Notes: generated by a model from the letters alone, not told the origin. Shown: positions 15,218 through 23,824, counted from the stretch's first letter. The stretch is 44,963 nucleotides of DNA from an uncultured Pelagibacteraceae bacterium (GCA_902558585.1 CACEEO010000004.1:1-44963), one strand, 5' to 3'. A program made the numbers and translations.

Positions 15218-16345
15218 ATGTCTGAAAAAGCAAAAAGCATTTCATCAAAAAAAACTTCTGGTCAAGACGAAAGACTAAAAGAGGTTTCTAAATTAAGATT
15301 ACTTTTAAATAGACCTGAATTAGGAGCTGTTGGCGGCGCAATTTTAGTATTTATATTTTTTGGAATAGTAGCGGGTGACACTGGAATGTTTAGTGCTTAT
15401 GGAACTCTTAACTTTTTAGATGTCTCTGCAAATTTAGGAATAATTGCAATTGCAGCAGCAATGCTAATGATTGGTGGAGAATTTGATTTATCAATTGGAT
15501 CAATGATTGGTTTTGCAGGAATATGTATAGCAATTCCTGCTATTTATTGGGGTTGGCCTTTATGGATAAGTATAATTTTTGCTTTTGCAATGGCAGTATT
15601 AGTTGGTTATTTCAATGGTATCCTTGTTGTTAAAACAGGACTTCCATCTTTTATAGTAACTCTTGCTATGTTGTTTATTTTAAGAGGAGCAACTTTGGCG
15701 ATTACAAGATTAATTACAGGAAGAACTCAAGTTCCAGGTTTAAGAGTTTTAATTGAGAATGATCCAATTGCGTGGATGTTTGCAACTGATACATTTAAAT
15801 GGTTATTTACTTGGTTGGGTTCAATGAATTTAGTTGCTTTGAGAACTGATGGAACTCCATTAGCTACTGGTATTCCTCCATCAGTAATATGGTTTATTGC
15901 AGCTACACTTTTTGCAACATGGATATTAATGAAGACTAGATATGGAAACTGGATTTTTGCATCAGGAGGAGACAAAAATGGTGCAACAAATGTTGGTGTA
16001 CCTGTTGGTAGAGTGAAAATAAGTTTATTTATTGGTACTGCAGTTGCAGCCACAATTTTTGCAACTATTCAAGTTTTAGACGCTGGTTCAGCAGACACTA
16101 TGAGAGGAAATTTAAAAGAGTTAGAAGCAATTGCAGCAGCAGTTGTTGGCGGTTGTTTGCTAACCGGTGGGTACGGTTCTGCAATTGGTGCAGCTTTTGG
16201 AGCATTAATATTTGGAACTGTTTCAATGGGAATATTTTATACAGACGTTGATACTGATTGGTTTAAAGTGTTTTTGGGAGCAATGATGTTGATTGCTGTG
16301 GTCTTTAATAATTATATAAGAAAAAGAGTAACAGAGAGTAAATAA
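15218..16345 (+). CDS. Sugar/inositol ABC transporter permease (RbsC/FrcC type)
   Basis: The membrane channel of the sugar importer, 375 residues. After a charged cytoplasmic N-terminus of about 30 residues there are roughly eight to ten hydrophobic helices. The BPD_transp_2 family hallmark '[18 protein letters not shown]' lies near residue 85, with '[17 protein letters not shown]' after it. The segment '[20 protein letters not shown]' near the C-terminus contains the loop that contacts the ATPase. It starts 20 bases after the terminator that follows the binding-protein gene and overlaps the ATPase gene by one base. Domain length and order are normal for the family. Confidence 0.9.
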   Translation: MSEKAKSISSKKTSGQDERLKEVSKLRLLLNRPELGAVGGAILVFIFFGIVAGDTGMFSAYGTLNFLDVSANLGIIAIAAAMLMIGGEFDLSIGSMIGFAGICIAIPAIYWGWPLWISIIFAFAMAVLVGYFNGILVVKTGLPSFIVTLAMLFILRGATLAITRLITGRTQVPGLRVLIENDPIAWMFATDTFKWLFTWLGSMNLVALRTDGTPLATGIPPSVIWFIAATLFATWILMKTRYGNWIFASGGDKNGATNVGVPVGRVKISLFIGTAVAATIFATIQVLDAGSADTMRGNLKELEAIAAAVVGGCLLTGGYGSAIGAAFGALIFGTVSMGIFYTDVDTDWFKVFLGAMMLIAVVFNNYIRKRVTESK

Positions 16346-17136
16346 TGTCAGAAAATTTAATAGAGTTTAACAACATTAGTAAATTTTTTGGAAAAGTAAT
16401 TGCTCTTAAAGATGTCACTATGAAATTAAAAAAAGGTGAAATCATGTGTTTACTTGGTGACAATGGTGCTGGAAAATCTACATTGATTAAAACTTTAGCT
16501 GGTGTTCATAAACCAGATGAAGGTGAGATAGTAATCGATGGTAAAAAGACTATTTTTGACTCACCAAAAGATGCTTTGGATATGGGTATTGGAACAGTTT
16601 ACCAAGACTTAGCTTTAGTTCCATTAATGAGTGTTACAAGAAATTTTTTTATGGGAAGAGAACCATTAAAGGGACTGCCTTTTTTAAAAACTTTTGATAT
16701 TGAAAAAGCAAATCAAATTGCTGCTGAGAGAATGGGTCAAATTGGAATTGACGTAAGAGATCCTTCTCAAGCAGTTGGAACAATGTCTGGAGGTGAAAGA
16801 CAATGTTTAGCAATATCAAGAGCTATATATTTTGGAGCAAAAGTTTTAGTTTTAGATGAACCAACTTCTGCATTAGGTGTTCATCAAGCATCAATGGTTT
16901 TAAAATATGTTGTAAAAGCAGCCTCACAAGGATTAGCTGTAATTTTAATTACACATAACGTTCATCATGCATATCCAGTTGGAAATAGTTTTACAGTTTT
17001 AAATAGAGGTAAAAGTTTGGGAACTTTTAATAAAAAAGATATTAGTCGTGAAGAGCTTTTAGGGATGATGGCTGGTGGGGAAGAGCTTGATAAGCTTGAA
17101 GTTGAACTTGAAGAAATGAATAGGATTAACAATTAA
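16345..17136 (+). CDS. Sugar ABC transporter ATP-binding protein, single-domain
   Basis: The ATPase that powers the sugar importer, 263 residues. Walker A is 'GDNGAGKS' at about residues 38-45, the ABC signature is 'MSGGERQCL' near 144, Walker B is '[12 protein letters not shown]' near 166, and the switch His lies in '[10 protein letters not shown]'. Ribose-type importers usually have a fused double ATPase of about 500 residues; this one has a single domain, as in the FrcA subgroup, so it should act as a homodimer. It overlaps the permease gene by one base. Its stop shares the tetramer TTAA with the stop of the convergent PhyH gene. Confidence 0.9.
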   Translation: MSENLIEFNNISKFFGKVIALKDVTMKLKKGEIMCLLGDNGAGKSTLIKTLAGVHKPDEGEIVIDGKKTIFDSPKDALDMGIGTVYQDLALVPLMSVTRNFFMGREPLKGLPFLKTFDIEKANQIAAERMGQIGIDVRDPSQAVGTMSGGERQCLAISRAIYFGAKVLVLDEPTSALGVHQASMVLKYVVKAASQGLAVILITHNVHHAYPVGNSFTVLNRGKSLGTFNKKDISREELLGMMAGGEELDKLEVELEEMNRINN

Positions 17137-17972
17137 TCTAAAGCTTCATATAGTGTAGGGAACATTTCTCCCTCAACAGGATCTCCATTTTTATAACCTG
17201 CTTCTTGCATTGCTTTCCTATAATCAAAACTTGTCCAATCTCCATCATAACTTATTTTTGCATCCTCTTTTGAAACTCTTAAGGTATATCGGCTTAAGGT
17301 TTTATCAGGAATACTCTCATTCAAACTTCCATGTAGTGTTCTCATATCGAAAACTACTGCATCCCCTAATTCGCAATCCCATTGTAAAAACTCATATTTA
17401 TCTTTATTTCCTAAAATATCAGGAGGCAATTCATATTTTTTTCCATTGACTAAACATTCATTACCTTCAATTTTATGTCCATCCTTAAACAAAACTCTCA
17501 AAAAAAATTTATTCCATAAATGTGAGCCCCTTACCCAAACAACTCCCTCATTTTTTTTTGTTGGTTGCAGTGGAAGCCACAAAACACACATTGTTCCATC
17601 CATATCGAAATAACTTATATCGTGATGAAAAGGCGTTGAAGAGTTTGATCCTGCCTCTCTTAAAAACCAATTATCCATTACTAAATTAATTTTTTTTGCG
17701 GACATTAATTCTGCAGCTATCTGTGCATATGGTGATTTATAAACAAATTCTTTAAATTCAGGAATTAGATGCCAAGTCCAGTAATCCTCTAGGTAAGCTG
17801 GAACATTTTTTTTAGTTGTGTGAGATTTAAATCTAGGACTAGGGTTAGAAATATCTTTTTCTATACCTTTCTGAAGTTTATTAATCCAATTAATATCGAA
17901 CTTGTTTTTTAGAAATATTGCGCCATCTTCTTTAAATTTTTTTATTTCATTTTCGGTAAGAATTTTGTTCAT
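17133..17972 (-). CDS. Phytanoyl-CoA dioxygenase (PhyH) family protein
   Basis: A 279-residue non-haem iron oxygenase of the PhyH family. Iron ligands appear as H116-x-D118 in '[11 protein letters not shown]' and H214 in '[10 protein letters not shown]', with a 2OG-binding Arg in the following 'LSRYTLRV'. The segment '[24 protein letters not shown]' is the typical core of the family. The substrate is unknown. It is convergent with the sugar importer, sharing a TTAA stop overlap, and a perfect 18-bp palindrome lies four bases before its start codon. It is only distantly similar to the PhyH protein at 1535, so the two probably act on different compounds. Confidence 0.85.
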   Translation of the reverse strand: MNKILTENEIKKFKEDGAIFLKNKFDINWINKLQKGIEKDISNPSPRFKSHTTKKNVPAYLEDYWTWHLIPEFKEFVYKSPYAQIAAELMSAKKINLVMDNWFLREAGSNSSTPFHHDISYFDMDGTMCVLWLPLQPTKKNEGVVWVRGSHLWNKFFLRVLFKDGHKIEGNECLVNGKKYELPPDILGNKDKYEFLQWDCELGDAVVFDMRTLHGSLNESIPDKTLSRYTLRVSKEDAKISYDGDWTSFDYRKAMQEAGYKNGDPVEGEMFPTLYEALD

Positions 17973-17976
17973 AATA

Positions 17977-17994
17977 ATAAAACTTAAGTTTTAT
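17977..17994. promoter_or_regulatory. Perfect 18-bp palindrome just upstream of the PhyH gene
   Basis: ATAAAACTTAAGTTTTAT is a perfect palindrome beginning 4 bases before the start codon of the minus-strand PhyH gene, covering where its ribosome-binding site would be. It could be an operator or a hairpin in the leader. The rest of the 151-base gap up to the GYD gene shows no other clear signal. Confidence 0.4.
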
Positions 17995-18123
17995 AGTATT
18001 TTAATGCATTAAAGTGTCTAGTAATAGTTGAAATTATTATATTTAAAATCCACATAACTAATATTTGATTTTTTCATTAATTATTTTTCTTCTATAATGT
18101 TACTTTATAAGAAGGAGGTAACT

Positions 18124-18450
18124 ATGGCTAAATTTATAGTAATGGGCAATTACACAGCTCAAGCTTTTAAAGGATTTATAGGTAATCCAGACCAAGACAG
18201 AGCTGCAGCTGCTACTGCTTTATCAGAGGCAGTAGGAGGAAAAATGGAATCTTTTATGATCACAAGAGGAGCTTATGATTTTGTTGGAGTTGTGAGTGGT
18301 GATATTGGATTTGAAGGCGCAGCAGCAGTTAAGCTAGCAGTTGAAGCTTCTGGAGCTATAACAAATTTTACCATATTAGAGGAAATGGATATGGGTAAAG
18401 CTGCCGGCATGGCATCAAAAGCTATGGCTAATTATAAACCAGCAGGTTAA
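18124..18450 (+). CDS. GYD domain protein
   Basis: A 108-residue GYD-family protein, named for its conserved Gly-Tyr-Asp type motif, here 'RGAYDFVGVVSGD'. The family forms small alpha/beta ferredoxin-like proteins of unknown function. The ORF track begins at 18097, but the start at 18124 is clearly right: it has the strongest ribosome site in the window (AAGGAGGT, five bases before ATG), and 'MAKFIVMGNYT' is the natural family N-terminus. It is followed by a long hairpin and then moaA on the same strand. A link to molybdenum cofactor is only positional. It could be well expressed given its leader. Confidence 0.82.
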   Translation: MAKFIVMGNYTAQAFKGFIGNPDQDRAAAATALSEAVGGKMESFMITRGAYDFVGVVSGDIGFEGAAAVKLAVEASGAITNFTILEEMDMGKAAGMASKAMANYKPAG

Positions 18451-18460
18451 AGCTAGATTT

Positions 18461-18511
18461 TAAGTTAATTCTATCATGATTAATTTTATTAATTATGATA
18501 GCTTTAACTTA
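18461..18511 (+). promoter_or_regulatory. Long hairpin ending one base before moaA
   Basis: Two 24-base arms (TAAGTTAATTCTATCATG... and its near-complement ...CATGATAG-like right arm) pair with three mismatches around the 3-base loop TTT. The right arm ends at 18511 and the moaA ATG is at 18513. There is no T-run after it. It may terminate the GYD transcript, or fold over the moaA ribosome site and control translation. Confidence 0.6.
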
Positions 18512-18512
18512 A

Positions 18513-19505
18513 ATGAAAATGTTAAGAGATAGTTTTGGTAGGACTTTTCCATATATAAGACTTTCGATTACCGATGTATGTAATTTTAAGTGTGGATATT
18601 GTTTACCCAATGGTTATCAAAGTGATAAGAGCGATAATAGAAAATTTCTTCACTTAGAGGAAATTAGACGTCTAGCAAAAGTTTTTTCAAAATTGGGTGT
18701 ATGCAAAATTAGACTTACTGGAGGTGAGCCAACGGTAAGAAAAGATTTTTTTGATATAATCAAGATATTAAAAAACGAAGCTGGAATAAAAAAAGTTGTA
18801 ATTACCACAAACGGTTATCATTTAGATGAAAAAGCAAAGATGTTAGTGGATAGTGGCTTAAACGGGATTAATATTAGCATTGATAGTCTAAATAGAAATA
18901 CATTCAAAAGTGTTACAGGTCACGATCGATTACCAGAGATTTTAAAAGGAATTAATATCTTACAAGATTTAAATTTTGAAAATATTAAGATTAATGCAGT
19001 TCTTTTAAATGGAATAAATGCATCAGACAAAGATTTTGAGTCTTGGGGAGAATTTATAAAAAAGAACAAAGTGGATTTTAGATATATAGAGCTAATGCAA
19101 ACAGGTGATAACCTAGATTATTTTAAAAAATACCATGTATCTTCAAAAATCTTCAAAGAATACTTAAATAAAAATAATTGGATTTATCAAACCTTAGGTA
19201 AAGATGCTGGGCCGTCACTAAATTATATCAATCCAGAGTATAAAGGTAAATTTGGAATTATAGCACCCTACTCTAAAGATTTTTGTAGAAGCTGTAATAG
19301 ATTAAGAATTACATCAAGAGGAGATCTTAGATTATGCCTATTTGGAAATACTGGAATAAGTATAAGACATTTATTACAAAAAGATGATCAAATTGAAGAA
19401 TTACAAGATCTTATAATGGGTCAAATGAAATTTAAAAAAGAATCTCACCATTTGGAACTTGGTGAAACTGGTTTAACTAAAAATTTATCTACCACAGGTG
19501 GCTAA
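18513..19505 (+). CDS. moaA: GTP 3',8-cyclase (molybdenum cofactor biosynthesis protein A)
   Basis: A radical-SAM enzyme that converts GTP to 3',8-cyclo-GTP, the first step of molybdopterin synthesis. The N-terminal SAM cluster motif is C23xxxC27xxC30 in 'DVCNFKCGYC'. The C-terminal cluster motif CxxC-x13-C is visible in 'CRSCNRLRITSRGDLRLC'. The protein ends in the functionally important Gly-Gly tail ('STTGG'). Its 330 residues are the normal length. The start is either 18513 or an ATG two codons later; both lie at the foot of the long hairpin. It overlaps moaC by one base and leads the moaA-C-D-E run. Confidence 0.95.
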   Translation: MKMLRDSFGRTFPYIRLSITDVCNFKCGYCLPNGYQSDKSDNRKFLHLEEIRRLAKVFSKLGVCKIRLTGGEPTVRKDFFDIIKILKNEAGIKKVVITTNGYHLDEKAKMLVDSGLNGINISIDSLNRNTFKSVTGHDRLPEILKGINILQDLNFENIKINAVLLNGINASDKDFESWGEFIKKNKVDFRYIELMQTGDNLDYFKKYHVSSKIFKEYLNKNNWIYQTLGKDAGPSLNYINPEYKGKFGIIAPYSKDFCRSCNRLRITSRGDLRLCLFGNTGISIRHLLQKDDQIEELQDLIMGQMKFKKESHHLELGETGLTKNLSTTGG

Positions 19506-20050
19506 TGTCAAAATTAAAAATTATAAATCAAGAAGAGCTTAAAGATTGGGCGAAAGAAATATTTCAAAAAAATTCTTTCAATATGGTTGATGTTTCTTCA
19601 AAAAAAGAAACTTTTAGAAGAGCACTTGCATCAGGTAAAATTTATGTTGGAAAAGAGGTTTTCGATCTAATTAAAAATAAGAAGATGCCTAAAGGAGATC
19701 CCATTACTTTAGCTGAGGTATCAGCTGTGTTGGGTGTAAAAAAAACAAGTGAACTTATTCCTCTATGTCACCCACTTCCAATTGACCATACGGCTACTAA
19801 AATAATTATGAATGAATTAGACAGTTCATTAGAAGTTTTTTGTGTAGTTTCTGCAGTAGCAAAAACAGGTGTTGAAATGGAAGCTATAATGGGTGTTAAC
19901 TCTGCCTTAATCACAATTTATGATTTAAGCAAAATAGTAAATCCACATCTTAAAATTGATAACGTAAAATTGTTAATTAAAGAAGGTGGAAAAAGTGGAT
20001 TATGGAAAAACCCTGATGGGCTCCCAGATTTTTTAAAAAATATTTTTTAA
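19505..20050 (+). CDS. moaC: Cyclic pyranopterin monophosphate synthase
   Basis: MoaC rearranges 3',8-cyclo-GTP into cyclic pyranopterin monophosphate, the step after MoaA. Family motifs are 'LAEVSAVLGVKKTSELIPLCHPLPI' and 'VSAVAKTGVEMEAIMGVNSALITIYD', which contain the active-site Lys and His residues. At 181 residues it is slightly longer than the usual 160, with the extra length at the N-terminus ('LKIINQEELKDWAKEIFQ'). It overlaps moaA and moaD by one base each, so the block is translated as a coupled unit. Confidence 0.95.
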   Translation: MSKLKIINQEELKDWAKEIFQKNSFNMVDVSSKKETFRRALASGKIYVGKEVFDLIKNKKMPKGDPITLAEVSAVLGVKKTSELIPLCHPLPIDHTATKIIMNELDSSLEVFCVVSAVAKTGVEMEAIMGVNSALITIYDLSKIVNPHLKIDNVKLLIKEGGKSGLWKNPDGLPDFLKNIF

Positions 20051-20319
20051 TGAAAATATCAGTTGAACTATTTGGTGCAGCTAGAGAATTTAGTACTAAA
20101 TCCCATTTAGACTTTGAATTAATTGAAAATTCCTCAATAAAAGATCTTAGAAACCAAATGATAGAGTTTATTGATATGAAATTTAAAGGAAATGAAACTT
20201 TTAAAAAAATTATTAAATCATCAGCTTTTTGTTCGTCTGATGATAAAATTGTCTCAGACAATTATAAAATAGTTAAAAAACAAAACTTTAGCATTATACC
20301 TCCTATAGGAGGCGGTTAA
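20050..20319 (+). CDS. moaD: Molybdopterin synthase sulfur carrier subunit
   Basis: A small ubiquitin-like protein of 89 residues that carries sulfur as a C-terminal thiocarboxylate to MoaE. The diagnostic feature is the C-terminal glycine tail, here '...IPPIGGG', with the N-terminal strand 'ISVELFGAAREF' also typical. It needs an adenylating enzyme (MoeB/ThiF type) for activation, and none is in this window. It overlaps moaC and moaE by one base on either side. Confidence 0.92.
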   Translation: MKISVELFGAAREFSTKSHLDFELIENSSIKDLRNQMIEFIDMKFKGNETFKKIIKSSAFCSSDDKIVSDNYKIVKKQNFSIIPPIGGG

Positions 20320-20765
20320 TGCTACATACTAAAATTATTGACGCATCAAAAAAAGAGAAGATAGAAATTTCAAAAGCAGAAAATTTTTTAAATCAATCGA
20401 AATTTGGCGCTGTAATATATTTTGTTGGGACTGTAAGAGATTTAAATGAAAATAAAACAGTTACCGGTATTACCTATGATGCAAAAGAAAGTATGGTTAT
20501 AAAAAGTTTTGAAGAAATTTACGAAGAAGCCGATAACAAGCTAAATATTAAAGAAAAAGCAGTATTTATTGAGCATGTTAAAGGATATGTGGGTTTAAAA
20601 GAAAAAAGCATCATTATTGGTGTAGCTTGCAAACATAGAGATCAAGCCTTTTTATTATCTAGATATATAATTGAAGAAATTAAAAAAAGATCTCCTATTT
20701 GGAAAAAAGAGCATTATGAAAATGAGGACAGTGAGTGGTTAAAAGGAATATCTCTTAATAATTAA
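20319..20765 (+). CDS. moaE: Molybdopterin synthase catalytic subunit
   Basis: MoaE forms the large subunit of molybdopterin synthase and, with MoaD, puts the two dithiolene sulfurs onto cyclic pyranopterin. Its 148 residues include 'GAVIYFVGTVRDLNENKTV', 'GITYDAKESM', 'IEHVKGYVGLKEKSIIIGVACKHRDQAF' and the C-terminal catalytic-Lys segment 'SPIWKKEHYENEDSEW'. It is coupled to moaD by a one-base overlap. The msrP gene, which needs the finished cofactor, starts two bases later. Confidence 0.94.
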   Translation: MLHTKIIDASKKEKIEISKAENFLNQSKFGAVIYFVGTVRDLNENKTVTGITYDAKESMVIKSFEEIYEEADNKLNIKEKAVFIEHVKGYVGLKEKSIIIGVACKHRDQAFLLSRYIIEEIKKRSPIWKKEHYENEDSEWLKGISLNN

Positions 20766-20766
20766 A

Positions 20767-21672
20767 ATGATAAAATTTAAAAATTCAGAAATTACACCAG
20801 AGAATATTTATAAAAAAAGAAGATCTTTCATTAAATCTATAGGTCTTGGTGCAAGCACATTAGCAATGTCTACTATACCCTTTGTAAATAAATCTTTAGC
20901 AAGTGAGAGAGATAAATTAACGAGTTATAAAGACATAACGACTTATAATAATTATTATGAGTTTGGAACATCAAAGAGTGATCCTTATAGAAATTCTCAA
21001 ATATTTAAAACAACTCCTTGGGATATAACTATTGAGGGTGAAGTTGAAAAACCAATAAAATTATCTATGGAAGAAATCTCAGAAATGTTTATTTCTGAAG
21101 AAAGAATATATAGATTAAGATGTGTTGAAGGTTGGTCTATGGTTATTCCATGGATGGGGTTTTCTTTAAGCAATTTACTATCAAAAGTAAATCCAACTAA
21201 TAAAGCAAAATTTGTTGAATTTGAAAGTGTATATGACCCTGCACAAATGAAAGGTCAAAGATACCCTGTTTTAAACTGGCCTTACAATGAAGGTTTAAGA
21301 ATTGATGAAGCCATGCATCCTTTGACAACAGTTGTAACAGGTTTATATGGTAAAAAACTCCCTAATCAAAACGGAGCACCACTAAGAATTTTTATTCCAT
21401 GGAAGTATGGTTTTAAAAGTGCAAAAGCTATTGTTAAAATTAAATTTGTTGAAAACATGCCTACCTCATCATGGATGTGGGCTTCACCTAGAGAATATGG
21501 ATTTTACTCAAATGTTAATCCTAATGTTGATCACCCAAGATGGTCTCAATCAACTGAAAGAATAATAGGTGAAGGTGTTTGGGCACCTAGAGTAAAGACC
21601 TTAATGTTTAATGGTTATGGAGATGAAGTTGCAAGTCTCTATAGCGGAATGGATTTAAAAAAAAATTTCTAA
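20767..21672 (+). CDS. msrP: Periplasmic methionine sulfoxide reductase, molybdopterin subunit
   Basis: MsrP (formerly YedY) repairs oxidised methionines in periplasmic proteins using a mononuclear molybdopterin. The N-terminus holds a twin-arginine export signal, 'KKRRSFIKSIGLGAS', with the RR pair at about residues 18-19. The Mo-ligating cysteine is C119 in 'RLRCVEGWSMVIPW'. The stretch 'PLRIFIPWKYGFKSAK' is the typical sulfite-oxidase-fold segment. At 301 residues the length is normal. It is directly followed by its membrane haem partner msrQ and preceded by the cofactor genes, so this run makes the cofactor and one of its users together. Confidence 0.94.
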   Translation: MIKFKNSEITPENIYKKRRSFIKSIGLGASTLAMSTIPFVNKSLASERDKLTSYKDITTYNNYYEFGTSKSDPYRNSQIFKTTPWDITIEGEVEKPIKLSMEEISEMFISEERIYRLRCVEGWSMVIPWMGFSLSNLLSKVNPTNKAKFVEFESVYDPAQMKGQRYPVLNWPYNEGLRIDEAMHPLTTVVTGLYGKKLPNQNGAPLRIFIPWKYGFKSAKAIVKIKFVENMPTSSWMWASPREYGFYSNVNPNVDHPRWSQSTERIIGEGVWAPRVKTLMFNGYGDEVASLYSGMDLKKNF

Positions 21673-21678
21673 ATTAAA

Positions 21679-22260
21679 TTGAGAAGATATTCTAAAACTC
21701 TGGTTTTTTTTCTCTCTCTTTGGCCAATTTATGTAATTTCATATCAAATAATTTTTAATCAATTAGGTCCAGAGCCTGTTGATAGAATCATAAATCACTT
21801 TGGAGAATGGACTTTGATATTTATTCTTTTAACTCTTTCAATGACACCACTGAAAAAAATCACAAAATCATTAGAGTGGATCAAGTTTAGAAGAATGCTT
21901 GGTTTGTTCACTTTTTTTTATGCATCTATTCATATGTTAAGTTATGTTGGTCTTGATTACAGATTTGATTTTGAGCCACTGATAAATGATGTCTTTAAGA
22001 AAAAGTTTGTCTTTATAGGATTTTCAGCTTGGTTGTTATTAATCCCACTTGCTGTAACGTCATCTGAGAGAATGGTTAGACTGTTAAAACAAAATTGGAA
22101 AAAAATTCATAGATTAATTTATATAATTGGGATTTTTGGTGTACTTCATTATATTTGGCTATCAAAAACAATATTTTTCAAACCACTTATATTTTTAATT
22201 ATTTTAGTAATTCTTTTGCTTTTTAGAATTAAAATTACTAGATCAGCTTCTAAAATCTGA
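21679..22260 (+). CDS. msrQ: Haem-binding membrane subunit MsrQ, TTG start
   Basis: MsrQ (YedZ) is an integral membrane b-type cytochrome that passes quinol electrons to MsrP. The 193-residue protein has about six hydrophobic helices and the family landmarks 'GEWTLIFILLTLSMTPLK', 'RRMLGLFTFFYASIHMLSY' (haem-ligand His) and 'WKKIHRLIYIIGIFGVLHYIWL' (two more His). The start is a TTG six bases after the msrP stop; no ATG is available nearby and the reading 'RRYSKTLVFFLSLWP' makes a normal N-terminus. The last 18 bases overlap the convergent nucleotidyltransferase gene, the longest convergent overlap here. Confidence 0.9.
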   Translation: MRRYSKTLVFFLSLWPIYVISYQIIFNQLGPEPVDRIINHFGEWTLIFILLTLSMTPLKKITKSLEWIKFRRMLGLFTFFYASIHMLSYVGLDYRFDFEPLINDVFKKKFVFIGFSAWLLLIPLAVTSSERMVRLLKQNWKKIHRLIYIIGIFGVLHYIWLSKTIFFKPLIFLIILVILLLFRIKITRSASKI

Positions 22261-22818
22261 GGCTTTATCAAAATCTTTAAAAGATTTAACACTCATAGTT
22301 TTAATAAAATTTGTTCTATTTTTGAGCCTCTTAACCATAAATTTTGCTCCAAACTGACCTTTAATATTTTTAAATTTTTTTATTAAAGAATTATCAAAAC
22401 CGATGGGGTTACCTACTCTAGTTTTATATTTTAACGCATGTATTAAAAATTTTTTAGAATTTATAGATCTACAAATTTTATTTATATCTGATTGTTTAAC
22501 AAATGGCATGTCAGACTGAGCTACGATAAAGCCCTTATCATTTTTAGATATTTTTTTTAATCCTGTTTTTATAGAAGAGGCCATACCTCGTTTGTAATTT
22601 TTATTGTAGGTAAAAATAATTTTTTTATTTTTTTTTATTATTTTTTTTACTTCTTTGTGTTGATGGCCAAGAACTATGACAATTTTATTTACTTTACTTT
22701 TTTTTAATACGTTTAATGAATAATTTATTAACGGTTTATTTTTATATAGCTTAATCAGTTTATTTTCAGATTTCATTCTTTTTGATTGGCCAGCTGCAAG
22801 TAATATTGCTTTAATCAC
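22243..22818 (-). CDS. mocA: MocA/MobA-like nucleotidyltransferase for molybdenum cofactor
   Basis: A 191-residue NTP-transferase with the signature 'ILLAAGQSKRMKSENKL' (nucleotide-binding loop), 'NKIVIVLGHQ' and the metal-binding 'FIVAQSDMPFV'. It fits MocA, which adds CMP to molybdopterin to give the dinucleotide cofactor used by the xanthine-dehydrogenase/CO-dehydrogenase family, and the neighbouring genes encode just such an enzyme. It overlaps the XdhC-like gene upstream by four bases and so belongs to the cox operon. A MobA-type role (GMP addition) is less likely given the context. The protein is unusually Lys-rich. Confidence 0.82.
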   Translation of the reverse strand: MIKAILLAAGQSKRMKSENKLIKLYKNKPLINYSLNVLKKSKVNKIVIVLGHQHKEVKKIIKKNKKIIFTYNKNYKRGMASSIKTGLKKISKNDKGFIVAQSDMPFVKQSDINKICRSINSKKFLIHALKYKTRVGNPIGFDNSLIKKFKNIKGQFGAKFMVKRLKNRTNFIKTMSVKSFKDFDKASDFRS

Positions 22819-23495
22819 TTTTTATAAGTTTCTGATACTAATTGAGCTATAATAGATAAAGCAATTTCTGGAGCAGATTTACCACCAAGCTTAATACCAA
22901 TTGGTCCGTGAATTGAATTAATTTCATCATTAGTAAATCCAGCTTCAGCTAATCTTTGACATCTGTTTTCATGAGTTTTTTTACTGCCAAGTGCTCCAAT
23001 ATAATAAAATTTATTTTTTAATGCGTATTGCAAAGCAGGATCATCTATTTTTGGATCATGTGTTAAAGCTATTAAGGCTGTACTTGAATTTGTTTCAATT
23101 TCTTCAAAAGCTTCTTTTGGCCACTTGTTAATAACTTTAATATCAGGAAATCTTTGCTCAGATGCAAAATATCCTCTTGGATCTATAATACTAATCTCAA
23201 AATTTAAACTTTTTGCAAAATCAACTAAATATTGTGCAATATGTACAGCCCCAACAATAATTACTTTTATTGGTTTTATATAAGTTTCAACAAATATCTC
23301 TGAATTTTCTATAACGCCGTTTTTTTTTGATTTAAAAAAATTTTCTATTTCATCAGCATATTTTGAAAATTCTCCTTTTGGAGAAGTGCCAGGCAAATAA
23401 ATTTCACTATCACCATTTTCTAAATTTGTAAGAATTGCAAACTCAGTTTTTGATGATTTTTTTTTTAATATTTCTTCAAGTGTTTTAATTTTCAT
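22815..23495 (-). CDS. XdhC C-terminal (Rossmann) domain protein
   Basis: Corresponds to the second half of an XdhC/CoxI-family maturation factor, which binds molybdenum cofactor and loads it into xanthine-dehydrogenase-like enzymes. The Rossmann domain begins 'KVIIVGAVHIAQYLVDFAKSL', followed by 'IIDPRGYFASEQRFPD', 'ALIALTHDPKIDDPAL', 'YYIGALGSKKTHENR' and 'GPIGIKLGGKSAPEIALSI'. About 70 residues precede the Rossmann fold. In many bacteria this domain is fused to the XdhC N-domain; here the two are separate genes overlapping by one base (TAATG), a coupled split. It lies between the mocA-like gene and the N-domain gene. Confidence 0.85.
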   Translation of the reverse strand: MKIKTLEEILKKKSSKTEFAILTNLENGDSEIYLPGTSPKGEFSKYADEIENFFKSKKNGVIENSEIFVETYIKPIKVIIVGAVHIAQYLVDFAKSLNFEISIIDPRGYFASEQRFPDIKVINKWPKEAFEEIETNSSTALIALTHDPKIDDPALQYALKNKFYYIGALGSKKTHENRCQRLAEAGFTNDEINSIHGPIGIKLGGKSAPEIALSIIAQLVSETYKK

Positions 23496-23824
23496 TAGTG
23501 TATTTGCTCAATATATACCGCTATCTCTCCGCCACATGCTAGGCCCACTTCCCACGCGCTCTCATTCGAAACTTTAAACTCTATTTTTTTACAAGGCTTG
23601 TTGTCTTTAATTAATGATAGACATTCGCTTACAACTGCAGACTCCACACATCCTCCAGAAACTGATCCTGAAAAATCTCCTTTTTCGTTCACAATCATTC
23701 TGCTACCAACTTGTCTAGGTGATGATCCCCAGGTTTGAATTACTGTTGCTAAAACTACTTTTTGATTAGCGTTGATCCAATCTTGAGCTTCGTCTAATAT
23801 TTTCTCATCAAATGAATTTTTCAT
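23495..23824 (-). CDS. XdhC/CoxI N-terminal domain protein
   Basis: A 109-residue protein matching only the N-terminal XdhC/CoxI domain. 'VVLATVIQTWGSSPRQVGSRMIV' and 'GSVSGGCVESAVV' are the conserved segments, the latter with the Cys implicated in binding sulfurated molybdenum cofactor. It ends one base into the start of the separate Rossmann-domain gene. Together the two chains should rebuild a full XdhC. It follows the FAD-subunit gene after about 20 bases. No frameshift is needed to explain the split, because both parts have sensible starts and stops. Confidence 0.85.
   Translation of the reverse strand: MKNSFDEKILDEAQDWINANQKVVLATVIQTWGSSPRQVGSRMIVNEKGDFSGSVSGGCVESAVVSECLSLIKDNKPCKKIEFKVSNESAWEVGLACGGEIAVYIEQIH

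Noticed and set aside
15727-16053. Minus-strand ORF of 108 aa inside the permease gene
   Set aside because: It is a shadow of the permease reading frame; no start signal or recognisable motif.
18097-18123. Upstream ATG for the GYD gene
   Set aside because: The AAGGAGGT ribosome site lies inside this stretch and points to the ATG at 18124.
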